Positions 1 through 9,952 of a DNA stretch of 32,418 nucleotides are shown here, piece by piece. Made by a program: the position numbers and the translations under genes. Position 1 is the first letter of the stretch; each line of letters opens with the position of its first letter. The stretch comes from Roseovarius gaetbuli (GTDB taxonomy: Bacteria > Pseudomonadota > Alphaproteobacteria > Rhodobacterales > Rhodobacteraceae): the NCBI RefSeq assembly GCF_900172365.1, contig NZ_FWFJ01000045.1:1-32418 (forward strand), read 5' to 3'. Below the pieces are notes generated by a model. The model was not told the origin of the DNA, did no database searches, and saw only the letters and a program-made list of their open reading frames with translations.

Positions 1-107
1 AGGTTCTCGGCGCTCTCGCCCTTCGGCTCATAGTACAGATTTGACCGCGCCAATGTCAGCAACGCACATTGGCGGCGAACGCTTAGCTTATGGTTTCCGC
101 TCACCAT
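1..107 (-). CDS. IS3-family transposase OrfB, N-terminal part
   Basis: This is the beginning of the catalytic (DDE) half of an IS3 transposase, cut by the window edge. The minus strand from ATG at 107 reads MVSGNHKLSVRRQCALL and continues with RSNLYYEP, the typical OrfB start of this family (helix-turn-helix-like region with the LSVRRQC and LYYEP blocks). It overlaps the end of orfA by seven bases in the -1 frame. A run of six A on the minus strand (107-112) directly before the overlap is a plausible slippery site for the programmed -1 frameshift that makes the OrfAB fusion in IS3 elements. The DDE residues are outside the window. Confidence 0.85.
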   Translation of the reverse strand, partial: MVSGNHKLSVRRQCALLTLARSNLYYEPKGESAEN

Positions 108-409
108 TTTTTGCCTCGCGTCCCGAGCAACTGTTGCGAGGCATCTGCCAAAAAATCCCGTTCCACCACAAGCTGGCCAATCTTGGAATGCAGCTTGTCG
201 ACTTCAGCCGAGCTTACCTGTTCCGGGGCTGCACCTCGGCGCGTGAATGCCGTCGCCATGTTCTCTATCGCCGCGCGTTTCCACGTGCCAATCTGAGTTG
301 GATGAACGCTGTATTTCTTCGACAGCTCCGCCAACGTCATCTCCTCGCGGATCGCCTCAAGCGCAACACGGGCTTTGAATTCGGGTGAATGGTTTTTGCG
401 TTTCTTCAT
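101..409 (-). CDS. IS3-family transposase OrfA
   Basis: A 102-residue protein with the standard OrfA opening: basic start (MKKRKNHSPEFKARVALEAI), then a predicted helix-turn-helix with the LAELSKKYSVHPTQIGTWK block at about residues 26-44, then a helical tail (about 65-95) likely used for multimerisation. OrfA binds the IS ends and regulates transposition; with OrfB it forms the active transposase by frameshifting. It ends in GKKW-stop, where the lysine codons form the A-run shared with orfB. It appears full length and undamaged, so the copy may be active. Confidence 0.9.
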   Translation of the reverse strand: MKKRKNHSPEFKARVALEAIREEMTLAELSKKYSVHPTQIGTWKRAAIENMATAFTRRGAAPEQVSSAEVDKLHSKIGQLVVERDFLADASQQLLGTRGKKW

Positions 410-441
410 ACCGGATCACTTCTTTCGTCATGCGATCCACC

Positions 442-1275
442 TTAGCAACTGATCCGAAATTTCGCGACCACCTCTTTCTGTGACCTAATCACTGGATCGA
501 CGAATGGCGATAGAATCCAGTCACAACACCCGTCTGCGGACGAAGCCATCATCGCCAACGTATCGTCCACAATAATTGCGTGTGTATCTGCTTCGGTTCC
601 GTCACCCTTCAAAACAGGTTGATCGTATTCCTCCCAAATACCGCTCCCGATCAATTTCCAAAAAAGACCCTCCTTGCGTTCGCCACCCCACACACGGGGA
701 ATATCGAGTGGCCCATCCGGATCGTCGCCGCTATCCCTTCCTGAACCCGGTGCGCCCAAATCTTTTGAACCACGTCGTACGAGGAGAACCTGGCGAGGAT
801 CAAAGCGCCCCAGCGCATTAACGGGGTTCGTTATAAGGTCGCGGAAGAATGGGTCATTGATCGTGGTCGGTTCCTCATTGGCGGCTCGGGCATACGCAAA
901 CAGGCGGTCTTCGACGTTGATCAGCGGCATCACGATGGTATCCACCTTTACCCCATTCTCTTTATCCAGGAGGCGCTCAAGGCCACTGATGTGGTCAAAA
1001 TGGATGTGCGAAATAAAGAGTACATCCAGAACTTCATTCGAGCCGACAGACTTCAGGTGTTCGTCAATTCGCTCATCGCGCTGCCGGGCGTATTTTTGCA
1101 TCGCACCACAATCGTAGACATATCGGAGCTTTCGACCGTCTTCAGCGTCCAACTCTGCCGTGTGGAAAAAGCCTTGGCCTACAGCGCGTTGTTGACGGCG
1201 GTTTTTGAGTGTTATCGCTTTATCCTTTGGAAAGTACACATTGGCAGCGCCAAAATGTTGATTTTTCGACCCCAA
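442..1275 (-). pseudogene. Metallo-beta-lactamase-fold hydrolase, 3' end removed by IS insertion
   Basis: The N-terminal 268 residues are a metallo-beta-lactamase-fold enzyme. The motif SHIHFDH (His90, His92, Asp94, His95) is the HxHxDH metal site, preceded by VGQGFFHT (32-39) and YVYDCG (52-57), which recur in a group of MBL hydrolases often found in accessory or defence islands. The final nine residues (VVAKFRISC) come from the IS tip, so the real C-terminus is lost. The likely start is TTG at 1275: AGGA lies five bases upstream and an in-frame TAG sits three codons upstream, leaving little choice. The first metal site is intact, but later fold elements and ligands are missing. Substrate unknown. 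A link to AVAST-type defence (some types carry an MBL protein) is only a guess, since no STAND ATPase is visible here. Confidence 0.75.
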
Positions 1276-1636
1276 TCCGTCCTACCGGGAACCAATGAAG
1301 TTAGAGCAAAGGAAGCGTAAGTCTCGCTTCAAATTTCTTTTAATGAATACTCCCGCGAGGATATTGCTTCGTTTTCAAGAGTCTATTTGCGGCGCACGAG
1401 TTGTCACATTACGTGTGTGCCTTCATGGGCAATGAGGAAAAAACTGATCAGGATCAGAGTGGAGCTTCCATCCAATCAAAAAGAGACGCGGAGGACGTAG
1501 CTCAAGTTTCTGAAAGGGGCACATAGCTAAAGTCGCGTAAGACACTGAATATTATATATTTAATAATTCTGCAATACATCGGCGACGCGCAAAGTTATGC
1601 GCGCCGCGCAATTTTATGTGCTTCCCTACACTGCCC
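1276..1636. other. AT-rich gap between the MBL remnant and gyrB
   Basis: No convincing gene. The stretch is much richer in A+T than its surroundings (22 G+C of 60 in 1501-1560, with a run of A/T around 1548-1570). It contains a partial copy of a motif seen elsewhere in the window (ATACTCCCGCGAGG at 1347-1360; compare 6325-6340). A plus-strand ORF of 33 codons (1425-1526) has no Shine-Dalgarno sequence. The composition suggests that the boundary of acquired DNA lies close to the end of gyrB. Confidence 0.5.
1584..1605 (-). terminator. Possible gyrB 3' hairpin
   Basis: About 30 bases after the gyrB stop, the minus strand can fold GGCGCGCA against TGCGCGTC (eight pairs, one G-U) around a six-base loop. 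No U-run follows, so this is at best a weak or Rho-assisted terminator or an mRNA-stabilising hairpin. Confidence 0.35.
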
Positions 1637-4759
<3,123 letters not shown>

Positions 4760-4763
<4 letters not shown>

Positions 4764-5191
4764 CTGGTCTCGGGCAGTGTGAGGCCGCCATCGGGGTCCA
4801 GCGGCCAGAACGGATTCATCGCCACTTCCCAGACATGGCCATCAGGATCGGCAAAATAGCCCGAGTACCCACCCCAAAACACCTTTTCCGGTGCTTTCAG
4901 CGGGCTCGCTCCGGCCTCAATGGCTGTTTGAAAGGCGGCATCAACCTCGGCCTCGGTCGCGAAATTCTGTGCCAGCGTGATTGCCCCGGTCCCCAATTCC
5001 ACCCCGGCGCGCCCCTGATCCTTTGCGAGGTCGGCCTTGCCAAACAGGCCAAGCACAAGGGCGTTCATCTGGTAGAACACGATCCCCTCCTGCTCCTGCG
5101 CCGGGGTCCAGCCAAGTGCCGCGTAAAATGCTTTCGCACGCTCAAGATCGGCGGTGCCAAGGGTGATCAGGGTCACGCGCTGCGGTGTCAT
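4760..5191 (-). CDS. VOC-family (glyoxalase/bleomycin-resistance fold) protein
   Basis: A 143-residue vicinal-oxygen-chelate protein. It begins with RVTLITLGTADLERAKAFYAAL, typical of VOC domains, and ends with GYSGYFADPDGHVWEVAMNP, the usual C-terminal metal-ligand strand (Glu in WEVA). The start at 5191 (MTPQRVTL) was chosen because upstream in-frame sequence would overlap recF for 37 codons in an unlikely arginine-rich stretch; the chosen ATG shares four bases with the recF stop (ATGA). VOC proteins include glyoxalases, dioxygenases and thiol transferases; the reaction is not identifiable. Its placement between recF and a transporter suggests a small detoxification/export pair, but this is inference. 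Confidence 0.85.
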
Positions 5192-6300
5192 TGGCTCTCT
5201 CCGGGAGTGACATGGCTGACGCCGTCGGTTTCGGTAATTTCGATATGTTGCGCGCGCGCGCCAAGCTCTGCAAAAAGTTCGGCCCCGGTGCCGGTCATCC
5301 ATGCCTGCGCGCCCAATGCACAGATTTCGTCATAAAGCGCGGCGCGTCGGGTGGCGTCAAGATGCGCTGCAACCTCATCAAGCAGCAAAAGCGGCGGCGC
5401 GCCGAAATCGCGCGCAAGGGCGCGGGCATTGGCAAGGATCAGCGAGACCAAAAGCGCCTTTTGCTCACCGGTGGAACAGTCGGCCGCGGGCACGCCCTTG
5501 GCCGCGTAAACCCCGTAAAGGTCGGCGCGATGCGGCCCGACAAGGGTACGCCCGGCCATCAGATCGCGAAACCGGCTTTCGGCCAGCGCCTCGCGCAGGT
5601 CGTCGGCGCTACTCGGCATTTCGCCCTCGGTCTGGGTCAGGTCAAGCTCGGCCACCGGAAAGGCCGTTTGCGCCTGGGCCTGCGCCTCTGCGATCTGGGC
5701 AAGGGCGGCTTGACGGTTGGCATGCATCTGCGCCCCGGCCTCGGCCATCTGGTGTTCCAGCGCCAGATACCAATGCGCATCGCGCACCTGATCCTTCAAA
5801 AGACGATTGCGTTCGCGCATCGCCTTGTCATAGGCCAGTGCCGCATCGCCGTGTCCGGGCAGGAAACTCATCGTCATACGATCCAGAAACCGCCGCCGCC
5901 CCTCGGCCCCCTCGATCCAGAGCCGATCCATCGACGGCACCAGCCACAGAACCCGCGCCACTCGGCCAAGCGCCATCTGCGTGGCAGCTTTCTCGTCGAT
6001 GCGCACCTGTCGCGCGGCCCCGTCCTGCGCGGTGATCTCGATCTCGTGTACCTGGTGCAACGAGTGCAGAAGCCCGCTCAGCTTCCAACCCAAGGCCTCC
6101 GGCCTGCGCGCCATATCCTGCGCCGCCGCCCGTCGAAGCCCGCGCCCCGGCGAGAAAAGCGAGACTGCCTCAAGGACATTGGTCTTTCCCGCCCCGTTCG
6201 GTCCATGAATCGCAACCGGACGCATATCAAGCGACAACCGCGCCGACCTATGCGAGCGGAAATGCGAGAGAGTCAGATCTGACAGGTAGAGGCCGGGCAT
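5188..6300 (-). CDS. recF: DNA replication and repair protein RecF
   Basis: An SMC-like ATPase that, with RecO and RecR, loads RecA on gapped DNA and helps restart stalled forks. It is 370 residues, close to the family norm. Walker A is GPNGAGKT at residues 33-40, the ABC signature is STGEQKALL, and Walker B is LLLLDEVAAHLD, followed by the usual C-terminal D-loop region. The N-terminus LYLSDLTLSHFRSH matches the family (the L..FR block). It lies 52 bases after dnaN, as in many bacteria, and its stop overlaps the VOC start. The middle (about 150-230) is a helical insertion rich in Ala and Gln, as expected for the lobe II arm. Confidence 0.96.
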   Translation of the reverse strand: MPGLYLSDLTLSHFRSHRSARLSLDMRPVAIHGPNGAGKTNVLEAVSLFSPGRGLRRAAAQDMARRPEALGWKLSGLLHSLHQVHEIEITAQDGAARQVRIDEKAATQMALGRVARVLWLVPSMDRLWIEGAEGRRRFLDRMTMSFLPGHGDAALAYDKAMRERNRLLKDQVRDAHWYLALEHQMAEAGAQMHANRQAALAQIAEAQAQAQTAFPVAELDLTQTEGEMPSSADDLREALAESRFRDLMAGRTLVGPHRADLYGVYAAKGVPAADCSTGEQKALLVSLILANARALARDFGAPPLLLLDEVAAHLDATRRAALYDEICALGAQAWMTGTGAELFAELGARAQHIEITETDGVSHVTPGESQ

Positions 6301-6310
6301 TCATTGCCCT

Positions 6311-6340
6311 TCTTCTTGGCAAAAATACTCCCGCCGGAGG
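6311..6340 (-). repeat. Recurrent intergenic motif (GAGTATTT...CCAAGAAGA), copy 1
   Basis: On the minus strand the dnaN-recF gap reads CCTCCGGCGG followed by GAGTATTTTTGCCAAGAAGA. A near copy on the plus strand (21051-21072) follows the second GlxA regulator, and partial copies occur at 1347-1360 and near 16097-16109. From memory, sequences of this kind are common between genes in Rhodobacteraceae. Function unknown; it lies close before the recF start but shows no clear hairpin. Confidence 0.55.
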
Positions 6341-6352
6341 CTCCGACAGGTG

Positions 6353-7471
6353 TTAAACGCGCATCGGCATGACGACATAAACCGCCGTCGTGTCATTGCC
6401 TTCGCGCATCAGGGTCGGATCGCCGGACGAGTTGAACAGGAACACCGCGTTTTCCCGGTCAACCTGGCTTGCGATTTCAAGCAGGTACTTGGCGTTAAAG
6501 CCGATTTCAAGCCGCTCATCGCCGTAAGCCACGGCAAGTTCTTCTTCGGCGGCGCCGCTATCGGGCGCATTGACCGACAGCACAAGCCGGTCTTCATCCA
6601 GCGACAGCTTGACAGCGCGCGAGCGCTCCGAGCTCACGGTCGCGACGCGATCAACAGCTTGGGCAAATTCGGCGGCATCCACTTCCATCCGGCGGGTGTT
6701 CCCCTGGGGGATGACGCGGGTGTAGTCGGGGAACGTGCCGTCAATCACCTTCGAGGTGAGGGTAATATCGGGTGTGGCAAAACGGATCTTGGTTTCTGAC
6801 ACCGACACGGCGATCTTCATGTCGTCGTCTTCCAGCAGTTTGCGCAGCTCGCCGACGGTCTTGCGCGGCACGATCACGCCGGGCATATCGGCGGCCCCTT
6901 CGGGCAGGTCGGCGTCGATCCGCGCCAGACGGTGACCATCTGTGGCCACACAGCGCAAAACCTTGCCACCATCGCTGTCAGAGACATGCATGTAGACGCC
7001 GTTCAGGTAATACCGGGTTTCCTCGGTCGAGATGGCGAATTTGGACTTGTCGAACAGCCGCCGCAGAACCGGTGCCGGGGCGCTGAAATTGCTGGCATAT
7101 TCAGAGCTTGCCATGACCGGAAAATCTTCCTTCGGCAGGGTGGCAAGGTTGAAGTTCGATCGCCCGGCCTGAACCGTCAGGCGCCCGGCGGTTCCGTCAT
7201 CGGCCAGTGTAACAAGCGCACCATCGGGCAGTTTGCGCACGATTTCGTGCAGCATCACCGCCGATACGGTTGTCGAACCGGCGCGCTCGACCATAGCCGG
7301 GGCCTTGTCGACGACTTCGATATCAAGATCGGTGGCGCGGAAATGAACCGAATTCCCTTCGGCCTCGATCAGGACATTGGCGAGGATCGGAATGGTATTG
7401 CGCCGCTCGACTACGGATTGTGCTTGTGACACGGCCTTAAGCAGTGCGCCGCGTTCGATGCTGAGTTTCAT
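6353..7471 (-). CDS. dnaN: DNA polymerase III beta sliding clamp
   Basis: A ring-forming processivity factor that tethers polymerase III and other enzymes to DNA. At 372 residues it has the usual length for three clamp domains. It begins MKLSIERGALLKAVSQAQSV with the RRNTIPILANVL block and ends in VYVVMPMRV, the standard C-terminus (MPMR). The region YLNGVYMH...ATDGHRLA is the domain II signature. ATG at 7471 is preceded by GGGAGCG. It follows dnaA by 168 bases and has a promoter-like sequence in that gap, so it can be expressed both with and apart from dnaA. Confidence 0.98.
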   Translation of the reverse strand: MKLSIERGALLKAVSQAQSVVERRNTIPILANVLIEAEGNSVHFRATDLDIEVVDKAPAMVERAGSTTVSAVMLHEIVRKLPDGALVTLADDGTAGRLTVQAGRSNFNLATLPKEDFPVMASSEYASNFSAPAPVLRRLFDKSKFAISTEETRYYLNGVYMHVSDSDGGKVLRCVATDGHRLARIDADLPEGAADMPGVIVPRKTVGELRKLLEDDDMKIAVSVSETKIRFATPDITLTSKVIDGTFPDYTRVIPQGNTRRMEVDAAEFAQAVDRVATVSSERSRAVKLSLDEDRLVLSVNAPDSGAAEEELAVAYGDERLEIGFNAKYLLEIASQVDRENAVFLFNSSGDPTLMREGNDTTAVYVVMPMRV

Positions 7472-7545
7472 ACCATCGCTCCCTATAGGTGCCGGATTAG
7501 CGCCGGGAGGGGCACGGTATCAATTTCCCCCTGCGGCTCAAGTGC

Positions 7546-7574
7546 TTTATTGCGTTTTCGGCTGTATTTGTCAC
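7546..7574 (-). promoter_or_regulatory. Candidate dnaN promoter
   Basis: On the minus strand GTGACA (7569-7574) and AATAAA (7546-7551) are 17 bases apart. The -35 hexamer is identical to that of the gyrB promoter; the -10 matches four of six positions. A transcript would start about 70 bases upstream of the dnaN ATG. Supported only by sequence likeness. Confidence 0.45.
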
Positions 7575-7639
7575 AGCGTCAAGAGCAGACCCCACCGCAA
7601 AGGGCGAGGCTGCCCGACACGGGCGGACGAGCGCGGCGT

Positions 7640-9007
7640 TTAGCCCTCAAGTGTGCGGCGCAAAAGCTCCAGATCTTCGGCGATCTGGGCATCCTGAATG
7701 CGAAGCTCTTCGATCCGCTTGACGCCGTGCATGACGGTGGTGTGATCCCGCCCGCCAAACCGGCGGCCAATTTCGGGCAAAGAGCGGCTTGTCATCTGCT
7801 TGCACAGGAACATCGCCACCTGTCGCGGGCGCGCAAAGCTGCGCAGGCGCTTGGGGCCGATCATGTCGCTCAGGCGGATGTTGTAGTGATCCGAGACCTT
7901 GCGCTGAATTTCCTCGACCGAAACCTTCCGCTCGGAGGCGCGCAGCACATCGGCCAGGCAATCCTGGGTCAGTTCAAGCGTGATCGGCTGGCCGACAAGC
8001 GAAGCAAAGGCAAACAGCCGGGTCAGAGCGCCTTCGAGGACGCGCACATTGGTGCTGATGCGATGCGCAAGGAATTCCAGCACGCCATCGGCCATGGTCA
8101 GGTCGGGATATTGCTCGCGGTGGCGTTCGACCTTGGATTGAAGGATGCCAAGGCGCAATTCGTAATCGGTCGGGTGCAGATCAACCACCAGCCCGCATTG
8201 CAGGCGCGATTTGATCCGCTCTTCGAGATTGGCAATCTCGCCGGGGGCGCGGTCGGCGGAAATCACGATCTGTTTGTTCTGATCGACCAGCGCGTTGAAG
8301 GTGTGGAAAAACTCTTCCTGAGTGCTGTCCTTGCCGGCGATGAATTGAACGTCATCGACCATAAGAACATCGACCGAGCGGAACATTTCCTTGAAATCCA
8401 TCATCCTGCGGTCGCGCAGGGCCTGCACGAAGCGATACATGAATTGTTCCGCCGACAGGTAAACGACATTCAGGTCCGGGCGGCTTGTCTGAAGCTCCCA
8501 TGCGATGGCGTGCATCAGGTGGGTTTTGCCAAGGCCAACCCCACCGTAAAGAAATAGCGGGTTGAAGGTTGTCGGCCCGCCCTCGGCGACGCGGCGCGCG
8601 GCGGCATTGGCAAGTTCGTTCGGCTTGCCGACAACGAAGGTGTCAAAGGTAAAACGCTCGTCGAGCGGCGCGGTTGGCAGCATGCTGTCGCCACCGGACG
8701 AGGCGACGTTGCCGACCCCGGCTTGGGGCATGCGCGTTGCGGGTCGTGTCGGGCGTTCGGTGGTGTTGGCAGGCACCTGAAAGTGGATGCGACGCACGTC
8801 GGATACAAGCGCGTTCATCTGATAGAGGATCAAATCCCCAAAATGCTGTGAGACGTAATTGCCCAGAAAACTGGTCGGCACATGGAATGTTGCCACGCCA
8901 TCCGCGAGTTTGGAAAACTCCAGCGGTTCGATCCAGTTCTTGAAGTTGCTTTGCCCAACCGATTGCTGAAGTTTCTGCTTCAACTGGCCCCATTGATCCT
9001 GTGTCAT
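7640..9007 (-). CDS. dnaA: Chromosomal replication initiator DnaA
   Basis: AAA+ ATPase that opens the replication origin. It has 455 residues: domain I (about 1-75, beginning MTQDQWGQLKQKLQQSVG), a variable linker rich in Pro, Thr and Gly (about 80-115), the AAA+ domain III with Walker A GGVGLGKT at 155-162, Walker B VLMVDDVQFI and the sensor region, and DNA-binding domain IV with the DnaA signature GGRDHTTVMHGVKRI near the C-terminus. The ATG at 9007 was chosen over an in-frame TTG 11 codons upstream because domain I starts here in relatives and GGGAAAG lies just ahead. The upstream region holds a -10 box beside a CtrA-like palindrome (9104-9129). Confidence 0.98.
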   Translation of the reverse strand: MTQDQWGQLKQKLQQSVGQSNFKNWIEPLEFSKLADGVATFHVPTSFLGNYVSQHFGDLILYQMNALVSDVRRIHFQVPANTTERPTRPATRMPQAGVGNVASSGGDSMLPTAPLDERFTFDTFVVGKPNELANAAARRVAEGGPTTFNPLFLYGGVGLGKTHLMHAIAWELQTSRPDLNVVYLSAEQFMYRFVQALRDRRMMDFKEMFRSVDVLMVDDVQFIAGKDSTQEEFFHTFNALVDQNKQIVISADRAPGEIANLEERIKSRLQCGLVVDLHPTDYELRLGILQSKVERHREQYPDLTMADGVLEFLAHRISTNVRVLEGALTRLFAFASLVGQPITLELTQDCLADVLRASERKVSVEEIQRKVSDHYNIRLSDMIGPKRLRSFARPRQVAMFLCKQMTSRSLPEIGRRFGGRDHTTVMHGVKRIEELRIQDAQIAEDLELLRRTLEG

Positions 9008-9047
9008 GCTTTCCCGTTCCGCGACTCTTCCAATATCCAAATGTCAG

Positions 9048-9062
9048 GCTGACAAAGTCAGC
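9048..9062. repeat. Inverted repeat in the dnaA leader
   Basis: GCTGAC and GTCAGC form perfect six-base arms around AAA, about 41 bases upstream of the dnaA start. It lies inside the leader predicted from the -10 box at 9104-9109. It could be a protein-binding site or a small hairpin in the mRNA. No known factor is recognised. Confidence 0.45.
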
Positions 9063-9103
9063 TAGCTTTGGTCTGCGATCACGGATCGGACCCTGCAAAA
9101 GAG

Positions 9104-9129
9104 ATTGTACCGTTAACCAAAGTTAACGG
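9104..9129 (-). promoter_or_regulatory. dnaA promoter -10 with CtrA-like palindrome over the -35 region
   Basis: On the minus strand TACAAT (9104-9109) matches five of six -10 positions. Directly upstream is a perfect inverted repeat with eight-base arms, CCGTTAAC (9110-9117) and GTTAACGG (9122-9129), around a four-base centre. It holds two TTAA cores six bases apart. The known CtrA site is TTAA-N7-TTAA, so the spacing is one base short. No good -35 hexamer is present, which is usual where an activator covers that region. Binding by CtrA is inferred and the short spacing argues for caution. Confidence 0.5.
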
Positions 9130-9185
9130 GTTCCAAGCCTCTTTCACAAAGTTGTATGCATATCAAAAGGCCGCAAAAATGCTAT

Positions 9186-9206
9186 CACGGTTCGTCCCAA
9201 ACCGTG
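9186..9206. repeat. Inverted repeat, dnaA upstream region
   Basis: CACGGTT (9186-9192) and AACCGTG (9200-9206) are perfect seven-base arms around CGTCCCA. On the minus strand it is followed within a few bases by ATTTTTG, giving a weak terminator-like look. It could alternatively be an operator. Confidence 0.4.
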
Positions 9207-9250
9207 CACCTGTCGTGCCTTATAAAATGCATACGCAATGAACATGGCCA

Positions 9251-9299
9251 GGGCAAATTGCCCAGTTGCAGCGCCCGATTGCTTTTGTGTGTCAAAAGC
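9251..9299. repeat. Two adjacent inverted repeats
   Basis: GGGCAA-A-TTGCCC at 9251-9263 and GCTTTTG-TGTGT-CAAAAGC at 9281-9299 are both perfect and lie 17 bases apart. With the other palindromes in this gap they suggest a regulatory or structured region upstream of dnaA. No known regulator is recognised. Confidence 0.4.
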
Positions 9300-9441
9300 C
9301 GTCGGTTGCCGATTTAGCCTGTCCCCCCAAGCGTGAATCGCCTGTTGAAACTAGCAAAGTCGCAAGCGCGCGGGCAACTGATCTTCGCGCTTGACAGGGG
9401 CTTTGGCTGAAAAGAATCTATCGGGCGCTTTTTTACGGTTT

Positions 9442-9477
9442 AAAAACAAAAAGGCACCGGTTGGCCCGGTGCCTTTT
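9442..9477 (-). terminator. Intrinsic terminator of rpsT
   Basis: AAAAGGCACCGG (9449-9460) pairs perfectly with CCGGTGCCTTTT (9466-9477), a 12-base stem with a five-base loop. On the minus strand it is followed by TTTTTGTTTTT. It lies about 30 bases after the rpsT stop. The A-rich and T-rich flanks make it potentially bidirectional, but only rpsT reads into it. Confidence 0.9.
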
Positions 9478-9507
9478 GCGTTCAATAGTTTAGCGCTCAA
9501 TGACGGT

Positions 9508-9771
9508 TCAGGCGATTGCCTTGACCCGTGCAGCAAGACGCGACACTTTGCGTGACGCAGTGTTCTTGTGGAAAACGCCCTTGGTCACGCCACGCATCAG
9601 CTCGGGCTGAGCGGCACGCAGAGCGGCGGTTGCCGCCTCTTTGTCGCCGGATGCGATTGCTTCTTCTACTTTGCGCAGAAAGGTGCGGATGCGCGAACGG
9701 CGCGCTTTGTTGACGGCAAAACGGGCTTCGTTCTGACGGGCGCGTTTTTTGGATTGGGGCGTATTAGCCAT
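9508..9771 (-). CDS. rpsT: 30S ribosomal protein S20
   Basis: An 87-residue small-subunit protein that binds 16S rRNA early in assembly. It starts [15 protein letters not shown], the standard S20 opening, and continues with basic helices ([16 protein letters not shown]) and the ending [22 protein letters not shown] at 9771 was chosen because the in-frame sequence upstream (23 codons) does not resemble S20. Monocistronic, with its own terminator, and next to dnaA, a common alphaproteobacterial arrangement. Confidence 0.98.
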   Translation of the reverse strand: MANTPQSKKRARQNEARFAVNKARRSRIRTFLRKVEEAIASGDKEAATAALRAAQPELMRGVTKGVFHKNTASRKVSRLAARVKAIA

Positions 9772-9952
9772 GTGAATCAGACCCTTGCATTGGTTTGGTA
9801 TATGTTTGTGTTGCGCAACGATACCAGACCGGGCCCCCACTCTCTGGGGATATGATTCTTGCCTGAGCGGGCATCACGCGCATGTATGGGGCGCCGTATA
9901 CGCCAGTTCGGCGCAAATGCAAAGCCCTATCGTTTCCCCAAGGAATTGCGGG

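Larger units (their letters stand above)
1..470 (-). mobile_element. IS3-family insertion sequence, one end (partial)
   Basis: The window opens inside an IS3-family element read on the minus strand: a complete orfA, the start of orfB, and the element's left end. The likely tip is at 470, where the minus strand starts TGGTCGCGAAATTTCGGATC; IS3-family ends usually begin with TG. This placement fits the neighbouring metallo-beta-lactamase ORF, whose normal sequence stops at this point and continues for nine codons into the IS. The far end lies outside the window, so the second inverted repeat and the target duplication cannot be seen. The exact tip is inferred. Confidence 0.85.
9008..9507. other. 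dnaA-rpsT intergenic region with several inverted repeats
   Basis: No gene was found in these 500 bases. Perfect inverted repeats lie at 9048-9062, 9110-9129, 9186-9206 (CACGGTT / AACCGTG, seven-base loop), 9251-9263 (GGGCAA A TTGCCC) and 9281-9299 (GCTTTTG / CAAAAGC, five-base loop), besides the rpsT terminator. The word ATGCATA occurs twice (near 9166 and 9228). Two GANTC sites (9335-9339, 9414-9418), potential CcrM methylation sites, are present. No cluster of DnaA boxes (TTATCCACA) is seen; the best is a 7-of-9 match at 9033-9041, so an origin here is not supported. Confidence 0.6.

Noticed and set aside
442..1275. AVAST defence system
   Set aside because: Only a truncated MBL-fold protein is present; no STAND ATPase or protease partner lies in the window, so the system cannot be claimed.
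1425..1526. Plus-strand ORF of 33 codons in the AT-rich gap
   Set aside because: No Shine-Dalgarno sequence, no recognisable features, and within the length expected by chance.
5185..6282. Plus-strand frame of 365 codons opposite recF
   Set aside because: Shadow of recF; arginine- and proline-rich with no family likeness.
9007..9040. Upstream TTG start for dnaA
   Set aside because: It adds 11 residues not found in DnaA proteins; the ATG at 9007 gives the standard domain I start.
9008..9507. Chromosomal replication origin next to dnaA
   Set aside because: No cluster of DnaA boxes and no clear AT-rich unwinding region; alphaproteobacterial origins are often elsewhere (near hemE). Only the inverted repeats are reported.
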